Part shown: piece by piece, positions 46,794-55,473 of the stretch
Layout: every line of letters begins with the position of its first letter
Position numbering within the stretch: the stretch's first letter is position 1
From: JAHEFT01 sp963766195
Lineage (GTDB): Bacteria > Pseudomonadota > Gammaproteobacteria > Xanthomonadales > SZUA-36
NCBI GenBank assembly: GCA_963766195.1
Contig: CAVXYY010000012.1
Span: forward strand, 62,001 to 126,000
Direction of reading: 5' to 3'
Length of the DNA stretch: 64,000 nt
Notes under the pieces: generated by a model
The model's input: only the letters and a program-made list of their open reading frames with translations
The model's database searches: none
What the model was told of the DNA's origin: nothing
Position numbers and translations under genes: made by a program

Positions 46794-47600
46794 ATGCCCA
46801 TTCGAGGTGAAAAGAAGAAGTCGAAATATGTGTCCAGGCAACCGGACGAAAATGGCTTTATAGCTTACTCTCAGGCCGAAAATGAGATCTGGCACGACCT
46901 GATTACCCGGCAGATTCCGATGCTGCCGGACCGCGCCTGCAAGCCCTGGATCGCGGCCATGCACGAAATGAATTTTCCAAAAGATCGCGTTCCGCAGCTA
47001 AAAGATGTCTCTGAAGTCCTGCTGAAACACACCGGTTGGTCGGTTGCCGCGGTCAATGCACTGATCCCCTACACCGAGTTTTTCGGCCTGCTGGCGAACA
47101 GACAATTCCCGGTGGCCACCTTTATCAGGAGCCGGGAGGATTTCGATTACATCCAGGAACCGGATGTGTTCCACGAAGTGTTTGGCCACACGCCGCCGCT
47201 GACCGACCACCGCTTCGCCGCCTTTGTCGAAGCCTACGGCAAGGCCGGCCTCAATGCCGACCCGAAAGACCACGCCATGCTGGCGCGGCTGTTCTGGTTT
47301 ACCGTGGAGTTCGGGCTGGTGGAGACCAGCGAAGGGATAAGGGCCTACGGCTCCGGCATCATGTCCAGCCCGGGGGAACTGGTCTACGCGGTGGAAAGCG
47401 ACATCCCGGAGCGCAAACCCTTCGACCCGGTCGACGCCCTGCGCACGCCCTACCGCATCGACATCCTGCAACCGATCTATTTCGTGATCGACAGCTTCGA
47501 CCACCTGTTCGAACTGGCGCAGGAGGATTTGCTAGGCTATATAAAAGAAGCAAGGCGCCTGGGCATGCACGCACCAAAATTTGAACCCAAACCCGCGTAG
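46794..47600 (+). CDS. phhA: Phenylalanine 4-monooxygenase
   Basis: A 268-residue bacterial phenylalanine hydroxylase that uses tetrahydrobiopterin and iron to make tyrosine. The iron ligands lie in FHEVFGHTPPL (two His) and a downstream Glu in FWFTVEFGLVE. The ATG at 46794 has an AGGAAA ribosome site 8 nt upstream, so it is preferred to an upstream TTG. The TAG stop codon lies in the GTAG foot of a REP. phhB, which recycles the pterin cofactor, follows. Confidence 0.95.
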   Translation: MPIRGEKKKSKYVSRQPDENGFIAYSQAENEIWHDLITRQIPMLPDRACKPWIAAMHEMNFPKDRVPQLKDVSEVLLKHTGWSVAAVNALIPYTEFFGLLANRQFPVATFIRSREDFDYIQEPDVFHEVFGHTPPLTDHRFAAFVEAYGKAGLNADPKDHAMLARLFWFTVEFGLVETSEGIRAYGSGIMSSPGELVYAVESDIPERKPFDPVDALRTPYRIDILQPIYFVIDSFDHLFELAQEDLLGYIKEARRLGMHAPKFEPKPA

Positions 47601-47661
47601 GAGCGGATTCATCCGCGAATCTTTTTTGTAAATATACAATCGCGGATGAATCCGCTCCTAC
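47597..47661. repeat. REP pair overlapping the phhA stop codon
   Basis: GTAGGAGCGGATTCATCCGCG and an inverted partner. The TAG stop of phhA is in the left GTAG. The pair lies between phhA and phhB. Confidence 0.92.
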
Positions 47662-47689
47662 GCTACATAAAAATCCTGGAGAGTTAACC

Positions 47690-48029
47690 ATGAACACCGT
47701 CTGCGACCTCACCAACCGCCACTGCGTCCCCTGCGAGGGCGGCGTCCCTACCCTCACCCGCGCGGAGGCCGAAACCCTGCTGACGGACGTCCCCGGCTGG
47801 GAACTGGCCAGTGATGCCAAATCCATTTCAGCGCCGCTTCGAGTTCAAGGGCTTCTACAAGTGCATGTCCTTCATCAACGCGATGGCCTGGGTGGCCAAC
47901 GCGGAAAACCACCACCCGGATTTTTCAGCCGGCTATAACTACTGCGAAGTGACCTATACCACCCATGCCATCGACGGCCTGAGCGACAACGACTTTATCT
48001 GCGCCGCCAAGATCAACGCGTTGCTGTAG
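47690..48029 (+). CDS. phhB: 4a-hydroxytetrahydrobiopterin dehydratase (frameshift near 47822)
   Basis: A pterin-4a-carbinolamine dehydratase that regenerates the cofactor of PhhA. The active-site block ENHHPDFS is present with the YNYCEVTYTTHAIDGLSDND end. The N-terminus (CDLTNRHCVPCEGGVP) is in another frame; a single base near 47822 joins WELASDAKSI to the RRFEFKGFYKCMSFIN part. It follows phhA after a REP pair. About 112 codons, normal length. Confidence 0.9.
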
Positions 48030-48387
48030 ATGAATTAAAAATCGCGGATGAATCGCGCTGCCGAAGTGATGCTGTAGCGGCCCATGACCGCGATTCATTC
48101 GCGATAAAAGCAAGTCTCGCGTGCATTGCTAACTTTTTCGCCTTGCGCGGCGCCGGCGCCCCACGAAGCAGACCCTCAGTACTCAGATCTTCATCCAACC
48201 CGGGCCAGTGCAAACCATAGCCACCACCACAAATTTCCCAATTGGAAAGCTCGTCAGAACTGGCGTTTTCCAACCGCGGGTACCATTTCAACGGAACTGA
48301 TATCCGGCGTCCATCCATCAGGCCAACAACCAGAAAATCGTCGGAAAAATCAACAGAAGCTACACGTTCATCTGCATTAAGCGCCAT
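48013..48387 (-). CDS. DUF2442 protein with REP-derived C-terminal extension
   Basis: The conserved DUF2442 domain covers residues 10-85 (VVGLMDGRRISVPLKWYPRL, then GGGYGLHWPGLDEDLSTEGLL). These small proteins often sit beside DUF4160 genes as toxin-antitoxin-like pairs; only the DUF2442 half is intact here. The last 40 residues (from about FIANESRSW) are encoded by decayed REP sequence and are probably not part of the ancestral protein. It overlaps phhB tail to tail by 17 bp. Confidence 0.75.
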   Translation of the reverse strand: MALNADERVASVDFSDDFLVVGLMDGRRISVPLKWYPRLENASSDELSNWEICGGGYGLHWPGLDEDLSTEGLLRGAPAPRKAKKLAMHARLAFIANESRSWAATASLRQRDSSAIFNSSTATR

Positions 48388-48409
48388 GTACCTTTCACAT
48401 TTTACGGGC

Positions 48410-48553
48410 TCAATAGCCCCTGGACTTGAGTTGCTGGCGGATATTTGAAAAAGCCTTCTCAGCTGACTTGTATCTGCTTTGCTGATAGCTTTCTTTGCTC
48501 TGCATCAGCATCTTCAATAAGGCGAGTGAATTGACAGACGGTTTCAGTTTCAC
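48410..48553 (-). CDS. Possible short remnant frame upstream of DUF2442
   Basis: A 47-codon frame from a GTG start, basic and glutamine-rich (MQSKESYQQSRYKSAEKAF). It lies between yoeB and the DUF2442 gene. The frame is open further upstream without a good start, so it may be the tail of a lost gene such as a partner of DUF2442. Family unknown. Confidence 0.2.
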   Translation of the reverse strand: MKLKPSVNSLALLKMLMQSKESYQQSRYKSAEKAFSNIRQQLKSRGY

Positions 48554-48599
48554 CAGAACATTCCTTTTGGGCAAATTGATACTTAAATATAGCTCGCAT

Positions 48600-48860
48600 T
48601 CAATAATGATACCGGCAAGAAAGAATCGTCAACACATCGTTTTCGAATGCGTAAACCAGCCGGTGCGTGTGATCAATCCGGCGGGAAAAAAGCCCGGACA
48701 AATCCCCTTTCAGTGATTCGGGCTTGCCGATGCCGGAATGCGGGTCCCTCAGGGTCGCCAGTACGAGACGATTGATGCGCCGAAGGGTTTTTTGATCCTG
48801 GGTCTGCCAGTAAACGTAATCCGACCATGCTTCAAGCGTCCAGGCCAGCCGGTTAGCCAT
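48600..48860 (-). CDS. yoeB: YoeB/Txe-family toxin
   Basis: An 86-residue RelE-superfamily ribosome-dependent mRNA endonuclease. The conserved ending is complete: GLFSRRIDHTHRLVYAFENDVLTILSCRYHY (RRIDHTHRLVY and SCRYHY), with the catalytic C-terminal His and Tyr. It overlaps the antitoxin gene by 8 bp, which is the standard YefM-YoeB order. Confidence 0.94.
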   Translation of the reverse strand: MANRLAWTLEAWSDYVYWQTQDQKTLRRINRLVLATLRDPHSGIGKPESLKGDLSGLFSRRIDHTHRLVYAFENDVLTILSCRYHY

Positions 48861-49107
48861 CCTGGAGCGCGTGTTCTACAACGCCCCCTGACTTGTACTG
48901 CTCAATGGATTTGAAGAGATGGGCCGCATTGGCAGGACTATTGAGCAAGTACAGGCTTTCCATCAAACCGTTGTAGTGGTCCATCGACATGACCACCGCG
49001 TCTTCGGAATCGCGACGGGTAATGACCGTGCAGTCCGCGTCTTCAACGACCTGATCCAGGACTGACTTCAGGCTGTTTCTGGCCTTGGTAAAGGAAACGA
49101 TTCGCAT
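48853..49107 (-). CDS. yefM: YefM/Phd-family antitoxin
   Basis: An 84-residue antitoxin with the Phd/YefM N-terminal DNA-binding fold (ARNSLKSVLDQVVEDADCTVITRR) and the conserved VVMSMDHYNGLMESLYLL. It sequesters YoeB through its C-terminal segment and represses the operon. Two TGTACA boxes 12 bp apart lie just upstream, as for E. coli yefM. Confidence 0.94.
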   Translation of the reverse strand: MRIVSFTKARNSLKSVLDQVVEDADCTVITRRDSEDAVVMSMDHYNGLMESLYLLNSPANAAHLFKSIEQYKSGGVVEHALQDG

Positions 49108-49124
49108 AACAGGCTACCTCCACA

Positions 49125-49142
49125 TGTACAGCTTATTGTACA
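49125..49142 (-). promoter_or_regulatory. YefM-YoeB operator with two TGTACA boxes
   Basis: TGTACA at 49125-49130 and 49137-49142, centre-to-centre distance 12 bp, the same core and spacing as the described E. coli yefM operator. It lies 18 bp before the antitoxin start. Confidence 0.7.
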
Positions 49143-49196
49143 TATAAATGAGTTAAATGCTATAGGTACATAGCCCTGCCGTGGTGTAGAAAATTT

Positions 49197-49977
49197 CTAA
49201 TTCCACCCCTGCCACTCATAAACCTTCTGCCCGATCCACTCGCGGAGCCCATCGGAGGTCATGGCCAGGGCGCCGGCATTGGGCAGGAAGTCGGCCATCG
49301 CCGGCATGCCGTCATTCACCACCCGCACATCGGTGCTGACCGGCGTCACGTTCACCCCCACGCTGTGAAACGCCGCCACCGCACGCGGCATGTGGGCGGC
49401 CGAGGTGACCAGCAGGGCATTAGTCGCAGTTGATCGCATTCAGAATGTTTTTCGAGTACAGCGCATTTTCCCGCGTGTTGCGGCTACTGCCCTCCAGGAA
49501 AATCGCGTCTTTGGGCACACCCCACTCCATCAGCAGGTCACGAATCAAATCGGCCTCGGCCACCATCCGACTCCGACCAGGGCTGGTTGCCGCCGGTAAC
49601 GATCACCGCCGGCGCCTTGCCGGCGCGGTACAGCGCTGCCGTCTTGTAAATACGGTCAACGGCTTCGTTCATTTCCACATCGACACGCGGTGGCAGTGCG
49701 GCGCCCAGCGCGCCACCCAGCACGATCATGCAGCCACGCGACCGGGATGTCCGCCATCGGTACGGGCGGATAACGGCTTTCGATGTGGCGGTAAATCTGC
49801 CCGGCCACGAACGGCGTGGAAGCGGTCCACAAGACAACCAGCCCCAGCACCAGCAGGCCTGCCGCAGTCCGGAGCATTTTGCGGCGCAGAAAAGAACAGC
49901 GCCAGCAGCAACAAAAAGGACACAACGCCCAAAGGCATCACGAACAACGGCAGAATTTTTGAGAGGTAAACGTACAT
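49197..49977 (-). CDS. YdcF/SanA-like (DUF218) membrane protein (about five frameshifts)
   Basis: A DUF218 protein of about 255 codons. The N-terminal MYVYLSKILPLFVMPLGVVSFLLLLALFFSA holds one membrane helix, a second is LVLGLVVLWTASTPFVAG, and the DUF218 domain pieces CMIVLGG, VIVTGGNQP, EADLIRDLL and LLVTSAAHMPRA are visible in several frames. The breaks (near 49880, 49745, 49570, 49430 and 49500) are unusually dense. The family includes envelope biogenesis factors such as ElyC and SanA. It may be decaying rather than only mis-sequenced. Confidence 0.75.
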
Positions 49978-49992
49978 CCTGAGTCTCCAACC

Positions 49993-50062
49993 GTAGGAGC
50001 GGATTCATCCGCGATTGGGTATGTTCAAAAACCAAAAAAATCGCGAATGAATTCGCTCCTAC
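49993..50062. repeat. REP pair upstream of the YdcF-like gene
   Basis: GTAGGAGCGGATTCATCCGCGAT and an inverted partner, standard short arms. Confidence 0.92.
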
Positions 50063-50163
50063 ATTATCATAGATAAAACCCAAGAAGCAGCGCCTTGAAA
50101 TACAGCCACCTCTTTCGTGAATATGGTCGCTGAAATCGGTTTTTGACAGGTGCGCCAACAAAA

Positions 50164-50747
50164 CTAAGTTTTGTTTCCCTGCTGCTCCGGAGAGTTGAAT
50201 TTCATCATCGAAGTATTCTGAATATTTGCGAGTTTAGAATCGAAATTTTTCGCAATCAAAATATGAAGTAGTGCAATGTTAAGGAACATTTCGTGGTAAA
50301 CACGCGGCAAGTTTAGCATTTTCGTTGTTTCGAGCTTTTCGGCCGTCAGCATAGAAAGAAGCTTAAACGGTAGATTTTTTTTACAGCCTGCAAACTCTTC
50401 CATTTGAGGCCTGAGTCTGATCTCGCAGCGATTTCGCTTCGTTGATAAGCCTGTGTGCGCTTCTTCTGTGGAAACTTTGCCCTGCTGGTGACTGACCAGC
50501 AACTTGCATTGATAGTTCTTGCAAATAGATGGACGTCCCTGGGCATAAATGGAACACTGGTCGTTCTTGCACATTTTGCAAGGCAGCTTGAAAAAATATG
50601 ACGGAGGATCCGTGGAATTTCTGGCAGGTGATTGTTCAACAGTGAACCGTTCATCCAGGAAGGGCGTATCCTGCTTCGTAAGTTGCGCCTAACATAGAAG
50701 GTCCCGTCACAACATAATGCACAGCCACAATCAAGGCATAAACTCAT
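50164..50747 (-). CDS. YkgJ-type zinc/iron-chelating cysteine-cluster protein (frameshifted near 50620)
   Basis: The start MSLCLDCGCALCCDGTFY carries the CxxCx..CC cluster typical of YkgJ-family proteins. The continuation PCKMCKNDQCSIYAQGRPSICKNYQCKLL lies in another frame and supplies the second set of cysteines (KMCKNDQC, GRPSICKNYQC). The C-terminal half is not conserved to my knowledge. The gene lies just downstream of the lasso leader-protease gene and could be an accessory of that cluster, but this is only inferred from position. Confidence 0.65.
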
Positions 50748-50901
50748 CGCCACCGTCTCGAGTAGTAACGTAAGCAAACTAACACTGATTGGCCCAAAGT
50801 AACTGAATTTTTACCCGGAACCCACAATGATGGCCTGCTTCCAATTCATGGAACAAACCTGACGATTCTGTGCCTGGGCTACCAACTATGTCGATTAACG
50901 G

Positions 50902-51358
50902 TTACCAGCTGAACGAAGAAACCACCGTGTACTCTTCGTGGCCGGACTCTCCTGTGATGAATTCTCCGTCGCATTTGAGCCAGGCATGGGCAAAAAAAGA
51001 CGGGGTCTCATCCTCCGCAACTGAGTTGGTTGCACCCAGGTAAAACACGCCGGCGATACCTTGCTTTTTCAGCATTCTCTGCGCCGCGAGTACTTGCACC
51101 AGGCAGGTACTTTTCCAAGGTGTGAAACTTGATGCGGTGCGCACCGCCCACCCCACCTGGCGTGCGATCTGCCGGGAATCGACCGAAAGCGGCGGAAGTA
51201 CCGCCGGATCCCGGTGCAATCTGAGATCAGCCGTCAGCGCTCTGAACGACTTTCTGGCAAGGCAATAACGGACAGAGCCCATCAGAAAGTACGCCTGGAT
51301 AAACAGCACTTTGCGCTGACCAGTCCAGGGCAAAAAATTTTACAATCCTTTTCAACAT
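50902..51358 (-). CDS. Lasso peptide leader protease, B2 protein (frameshift near 51315)
   Basis: A transglutaminase-like cysteine protease that removes the leader peptide during lasso maturation. The Cys is in WKSTCLVQVLAAQRML, the His in FFAHAWLKCDGEFITG, and the family ending YTVVSSFSW is present. The N-terminus MLKRIVKFFALDWS from the ATG at 51358 joins GQRKVLFIQAYFLMG after one indel. It follows the B1 gene on the same strand, and the two form a split-B system together with the cyclase and transporter on the other strand. Confidence 0.87.
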
Positions 51359-51363
51359 ACTTG

Positions 51364-51423
51364 TTGGCGCGGGCACAAAGCCCGCGATCCACCCATATCT
51401 GTTGGAGCGGACCAAGCCCAGCA
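51364..51423. repeat. Degenerate REP-like sequence between B2 and B1
   Basis: GCGGGCACAAAGCCCGCGAT and a TTGGAGCGGACCAAGC unit, decayed members of the C/G-rich REP variant. Confidence 0.45.
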
Positions 51424-51431
51424 GCCCTAGC

Positions 51432-51721
51432 CTCAACCGACTTCCTGAATTGCAATCAAGCCCGCCTCGATCAAGCTCCCCAACAACTCATCCAAATCCC
51501 GTTCCAGGGTCACCCGGTCAACCTCGTATTCGTCCAGCAAGGTATTCAGCAATCTGTTCCACGGATTTCCCCTCGTTCAGCAAGGCCCAGACCCGCGTTC
51601 CGGTTTCATCCAGGCCAAAGTAATTTTCGCTGACCAAATCCAGCAGCACGGTTTCGCCGCTGACTTCCTGGAACAGGGCCTCTTCTGAAATGTTGAACGT
51701 CTGATCTTTTTGAAACTTCAT
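51432..51721 (-). CDS. Lasso peptide recognition element, B1 (PqqD-like) protein (frameshift near 51545)
   Basis: A PqqD-fold RRE protein that binds the precursor leader and brings it to the B2 protease. The core is FQEVSGETVLLDLVSENYFGLDETGTRVWALL (YFGLDETGTRVWALL); the C-terminal helix ERDLDELLGSLIEAGLIA lies in another frame. The start ATG at 51721 (MKFQKDQTFN) is used; three more in-frame codons lie upstream. B1 diverges from the ABC transporter gene, with starts only 30 bp apart. Confidence 0.88.
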
Positions 51722-51750
51722 AGCGCACATTTTACACGCAGGAGGCCGCC

Positions 51751-53464
51751 ATGCAGCCGATTTCGATTATCATTGACCGGCCTCAAAAAATGCAGCACCG
51801 TACATTGCGCTACAGCCAGCTCCTGAAATTTATCACACCACACCGGCGGACACTGACGCTGGTTGTGGCTATCCTGCTGGCCGGCACCGCGGCTAACCTG
51901 GCGAACCCGTTGATCGCCGGAAAGCTGACCCAGGCGCTGTTGAGCGAGGCCGGAGAAACTGCGCTGTCAATCCACATCATCCTGCTGGCCTGGCTGGGGC
52001 TGATGGTGATCCGGGCTGCACTGGGATTCGCCAGCAGCTACCTGGTCAGCAGCACCGGTGCGCTGATGTCGGCAGAACTGCGCAGCCGGGTTTACGAGCA
52101 CATGCAAATTCTGCCCCTTGCCTAGTTCCATGAGCGCAAGCAGGGAGATGTTCTGTCACTGCTCAGCAGCGATGCTGAAATCATCAGCCAGTTCGTGACC
52201 GACACGCTGGTGCAACTGCTGCCGCAATTGCTCACACTGCCTCTTTGCTTTCCTTTTCATGGCCTGGCTTGACCCGGTGATCGCCATGATGGCAGCACTG
52301 TTGCTGCCGGCCTATTATTTCCTGATGAAATTGCTGGGGCGAAAAATTCGTCCCCTGTCATCCATCTGGATCGAGACCTGGTCGGGCCTGGTCGCTTTGT
52401 GAACGAGAACCTGGGCCTGATGCCCGTGCTCAAGGCATTCGCACGCGAACCGTTGGAAAAGGAACGCTTCGCCGAGCGCAATCGTGAGTTGCTTGATGTT
52501 TCCCGCCGCCAAATCTGGCTGTCTTCCTTGCTCTCGCCTGCCGTCGGCCTGCTGGCCGGCGCCGGCGCGCTGCTGCTGCTGTGGGTCGGTATCAACCATC
52601 TGCAGAGCGGTCGGCTGCAGCCATCGGAACTGGTCACGCTGCTGCTCTACGTGATGCTGCTGACCGGCCCGCTGTCGGCGCTGGCCAATGTGTACGGCCA
52701 GATCATGCATGCCCGCGGTGCGGCCGAACGCCTGCTGGAGTTTTTTACGCGAAAGCCGGAGCCCTTGGCCAAGGTCGACCAATGAACTCAAGACGTGAGC
52801 GGGCGACATCGAGTTCCAGAACGTCACTTTCGCCTACCCCGGCCGTCCACCGGTTCTCGATCACTTCAACCTGCACGATAGAGGCCGGCGAGACCATCGC
52901 GCTGACCGGCCCCAACGGCGCCGGCAAGTCCACCCTGGTGCACCTGCTGATGCGCTTCATGGAGCCGCAGCCGGGGGCCGAATCCTGATTGACGGCACAG
53001 ACATCGCCGAGGTGGAACTCGGCAGCCTGCGCCGCCAAATCGGCCTGGTCGCCCAGAATACCCTGCTGCTGAACGGCACGGTGGCGGAGAACATCGCCTA
53101 CGGTCAGCCACATGCAACATGCGAGGAAATGAAAAAGGCCGCAAAAGCGGCCCGGGCGGATGAATTTATCGAAGCTTTACCGAAGGCTACGACACCGTCA
53201 TCGGCGACCAGGGCGTGAAGCTGTCCGGCGGCCAGCGCCAGCGGCTGTCGCTGGCCCGCACCCTGCTGAAGGATCCGCCCATCCTGGTGCTGGACGAAGC
53301 CACGGCGATGTTCGATCCGGAAGGGGAAGCCAGTTTCATCGCTGAGAGACCGCAAGGACGCTCTGGACGAACGGACCGTGATCTTGATCACCCATCGACC
53401 GGCCAGCCTGGCGCTGGCTCAGCGCATCGTACCGATGGAATTAAGCGAACCGGATCACTCGTGA
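51751..53464 (+). CDS. Lasso peptide ABC exporter (permease-ATPase fusion), with amber codon and about seven frameshifts
   Basis: An MsbA-type half-transporter of about 570 codons expected to export the mature lasso peptide. An excellent AGGAGG ribosome site precedes the ATG. The permease part (LTLVVAILLAGTAANLANPLIAG and ASSYLVSSTGALMSAELRSRV) and the ATPase part (GPNGAGKSTLVHLLMRF Walker A, LSGGQRQRLSLARTLLKD signature, ILVLDEATAMFD Walker B) are complete but scattered over frames. In addition, a TAG interrupts LPLA-FHERKQGDVLSLLS at 52123 without a frame change. Its stop overlaps the cyclase GTG (GTGA). It is the most damaged gene of the cluster. Confidence 0.82.
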
Positions 53465-55272
53465 GCGGCTTTGCTGGGATCATCCACATGGACGGCGCGC
53501 CGGTCGACAGGCGGCTGCTGGAAACCATGACCAGGCTGGTTGAACGTCACGGCAATCTTCCTGCCACTATCCATTGCGAACAGGAATTCGGCTTCGGCCA
53601 TTCACTGCTTCGTTCGATGCCGGAATCCCGGCGGGAGAAGCAGCCGGTTTCACCGGACGGAAACCTCTGGATTCTCGGCGATGCGAGAATTGACGCACGC
53701 GAGGAACTGGTTGCCGCCTTGAAGGCGCAGGGCCAACACGCCAGCCTGGCCCAGCCTGACATCGAACTGGTTCTGCTTGCGTACCTGGCCTGGGGCGAAG
53801 ACTGTATCAGTCACATGCTCGGCGATTTCGCCTTCGCCGTATGGAACCGGCGGGAGCGGAGACTTTACTGCGCACGAGATTGCTTCGGCGTTAAACCGTT
53901 TTATTATCGATTGCAGGGCGATGTCTTCATCTTCTCAAACGACATTGATGCCATGCGGGCCCATCCGGCAATTTCCAAAAAACTCAATGAAGCAGCCGTT
54001 TGCGATTTCCTGGCCTTTGGTTACAACCTCGACCAGAACAAAACCCACTTCGCTGACATCGACCGGTTACCACCCAGCCATGTGTTGTCGATACAATCAG
54101 GCAAGGCACCCGGATTCAGAAAATATCCCCGACTGGTGGTCGACCAGCGTATTCGCTATAAAAACAGCGAAGAGTACAGCGAACATTTCCTGGACCTGTT
54201 CAACAAGGCCGTCAGTGACCGGCTTCGCACCACGCGGGCGGGTTTTGAATTAAGTGGCGGGTTGGATTCAACCTCAATAGCGGCAATGGCCAAAGAGATT
54301 GGACAAAAAATTCCGGATTTCTCCGGCCTGGCGGTAACCACCGATAACACAAGCAAACAACCGGAAGACAGGGAATCCCACTTCGCGGAGTTGGTTTCAG
54401 AGCACCTTGGCTTCAGCCACAAGCGGGTGGAAGCCCGATCGGACAATGACTTCTATTCCTATCGCGCCACGGCGCAGCCCTTTCCCTCGCCCTACATGGC
54501 TATCGCGCTCCGGTTTGCCGCGCTGATCCGGGCACACGGGCCAGTCATGTTCAGTGGCCAGGGCGGCGACCCTTCTCTGCACGCCTCCGGCTTTCCCTTA
54601 CTGGATCAATTCCGCGAACAATCGTTATCAGCGTTTAGCCGGGGCCTGTTAAAGACAGCGCTTGAGAAAAAATCATTTCGGGGCCTGGGCCTGAGGTCAC
54701 TGCGGGCCGGAAGCCGGCCGAGAATCCGGATGCGCGAGGTTCCCCCATGGCTGAAACCCGACTTTGTAAAGCGATCCGGCACAATCGAGCGTTGGAAAGC
54801 GCTCTATTACAAACCCGATCGCTACCCAAAGGACTGCATTGCCGAACTGAGCTGGGACGAATTCCAGATGCCCCTGTGGACTCATCTTTTCGAAGATTAC
54901 TATCACGATCTGTTTCACGGCATCGATTGTCGACACCCCTTTTTCGACACCCGCCTGCTCCAGTTCCTTTTTGCGATCCCCCCGTCATTAAAGCGTGACA
55001 AGGGGGTTCTTCGACAGTCCATAAAGGGCATGCTGCCCGATAGCATTCGATTACGGGCCAAAACCATCGTCACCACCGATCGTAGTCAGTTCAATATGTT
55101 GAAGAAAGCCCTGTCTGAAGGGTTGGTTTCTCCAGCCAGGCACTTTCAACCCTGGATCGACTCAGCGTTGTATTCCCAGGCGCTGAATCGCTTTGCAGAA
55201 GATGCAAGTGGTGATAGATTTACCAGCGTGGCGCCAATTAATCTTGAACTGTGGATGGACGAAAAGTTGTGA
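53461..55272 (+). CDS. Lasso peptide cyclase, asparagine-synthetase-like C protein
   Basis: A 603-residue ATP-dependent macrolactam synthase. The GTG start at 53461 overlaps the transporter stop. The N-terminus SGFAGIIHMDGAPVDRRL corresponds to the glutaminase domain of asparagine synthetase B but lacks its catalytic Cys2, as expected for lasso cyclases. The ATP pyrophosphatase motif is in FELSGGLDSTSIAAMAKE. It activates the ring Asp/Glu side chain by adenylation and closes the isopeptide bond to the N-terminus. The frame is intact. Confidence 0.92.
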   Translation: MSGFAGIIHMDGAPVDRRLLETMTRLVERHGNLPATIHCEQEFGFGHSLLRSMPESRREKQPVSPDGNLWILGDARIDAREELVAALKAQGQHASLAQPDIELVLLAYLAWGEDCISHMLGDFAFAVWNRRERRLYCARDCFGVKPFYYRLQGDVFIFSNDIDAMRAHPAISKKLNEAAVCDFLAFGYNLDQNKTHFADIDRLPPSHVLSIQSGKAPGFRKYPRLVVDQRIRYKNSEEYSEHFLDLFNKAVSDRLRTTRAGFELSGGLDSTSIAAMAKEIGQKIPDFSGLAVTTDNTSKQPEDRESHFAELVSEHLGFSHKRVEARSDNDFYSYRATAQPFPSPYMAIALRFAALIRAHGPVMFSGQGGDPSLHASGFPLLDQFREQSLSAFSRGLLKTALEKKSFRGLGLRSLRAGSRPRIRMREVPPWLKPDFVKRSGTIERWKALYYKPDRYPKDCIAELSWDEFQMPLWTHLFEDYYHDLFHGIDCRHPFFDTRLLQFLFAIPPSLKRDKGVLRQSIKGMLPDSIRLRAKTIVTTDRSQFNMLKKALSEGLVSPARHFQPWIDSALYSQALNRFAEDASGDRFTSVAPINLELWMDEKL

Positions 55273-55287
55273 TACGATGCTCTCACC

Positions 55288-55473
55288 ATGAAATCCAAAC
55301 ACGATAAGACATCAAGTAAATTCAGAAAGGCGGGTTACGCAAAACCCACTCTCACTTGCTATGGGAACATTGCTGAGTTGACGCGTACATCAAGTGGTGA
55401 TAAGTCCGACAACGATCAACCTAACTGCAACCACGATAATTCTCTACCGGGCTCTAAGTACCAATGTAGTTAA
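55288..55473 (+). CDS. Lasso peptide precursor (A)
   Basis: A 61-residue precursor. The leader has the recognition motif Y17-x-x-P20-x-L22-x-x-x-G26 (in GYAKPTLTCYGNIAELT), which binds PqqD-like B1 proteins. Cleavage is normally after a residue following a threonine at -2. Two options fit: after Arg33 (core from Thr34, ring Asp41) or after Ser35 (core from Ser36, ring Asp43). Both put an Asp at core position 8. The core holds two cysteines (47 and 60) and ends in Ser61, the residue lasso kinases modify. It starts 15 bp after the cyclase stop and overlaps the kinase gene tail to tail by 20 bp. Confidence 0.88.
   Translation: MKSKHDKTSSKFRKAGYAKPTLTCYGNIAELTRTSSGDKSDNDQPNCNHDNSLPGSKYQCS

Noticed and set aside
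48410..48612. A full DUF4160 partner gene next to DUF2442
   Set aside because: No DUF4160 motif is visible and the frame lacks a good start; only a low-confidence remnant is listed.
52123..52125. TAG in the exporter as a recoded (pyrrolysine-type) codon
   Set aside because: TAG is used as an ordinary stop codon by several genes here (fabI, phhA, pepQ), and the gene is broken elsewhere.
53215..53460. Extension of the cyclase frame upstream of 53461
   Set aside because: That stretch encodes the LSGGQ and Walker B region of the ABC exporter in its own (partly shifted) frame; SGFAGI at 53461 is the normal cyclase N-terminus.
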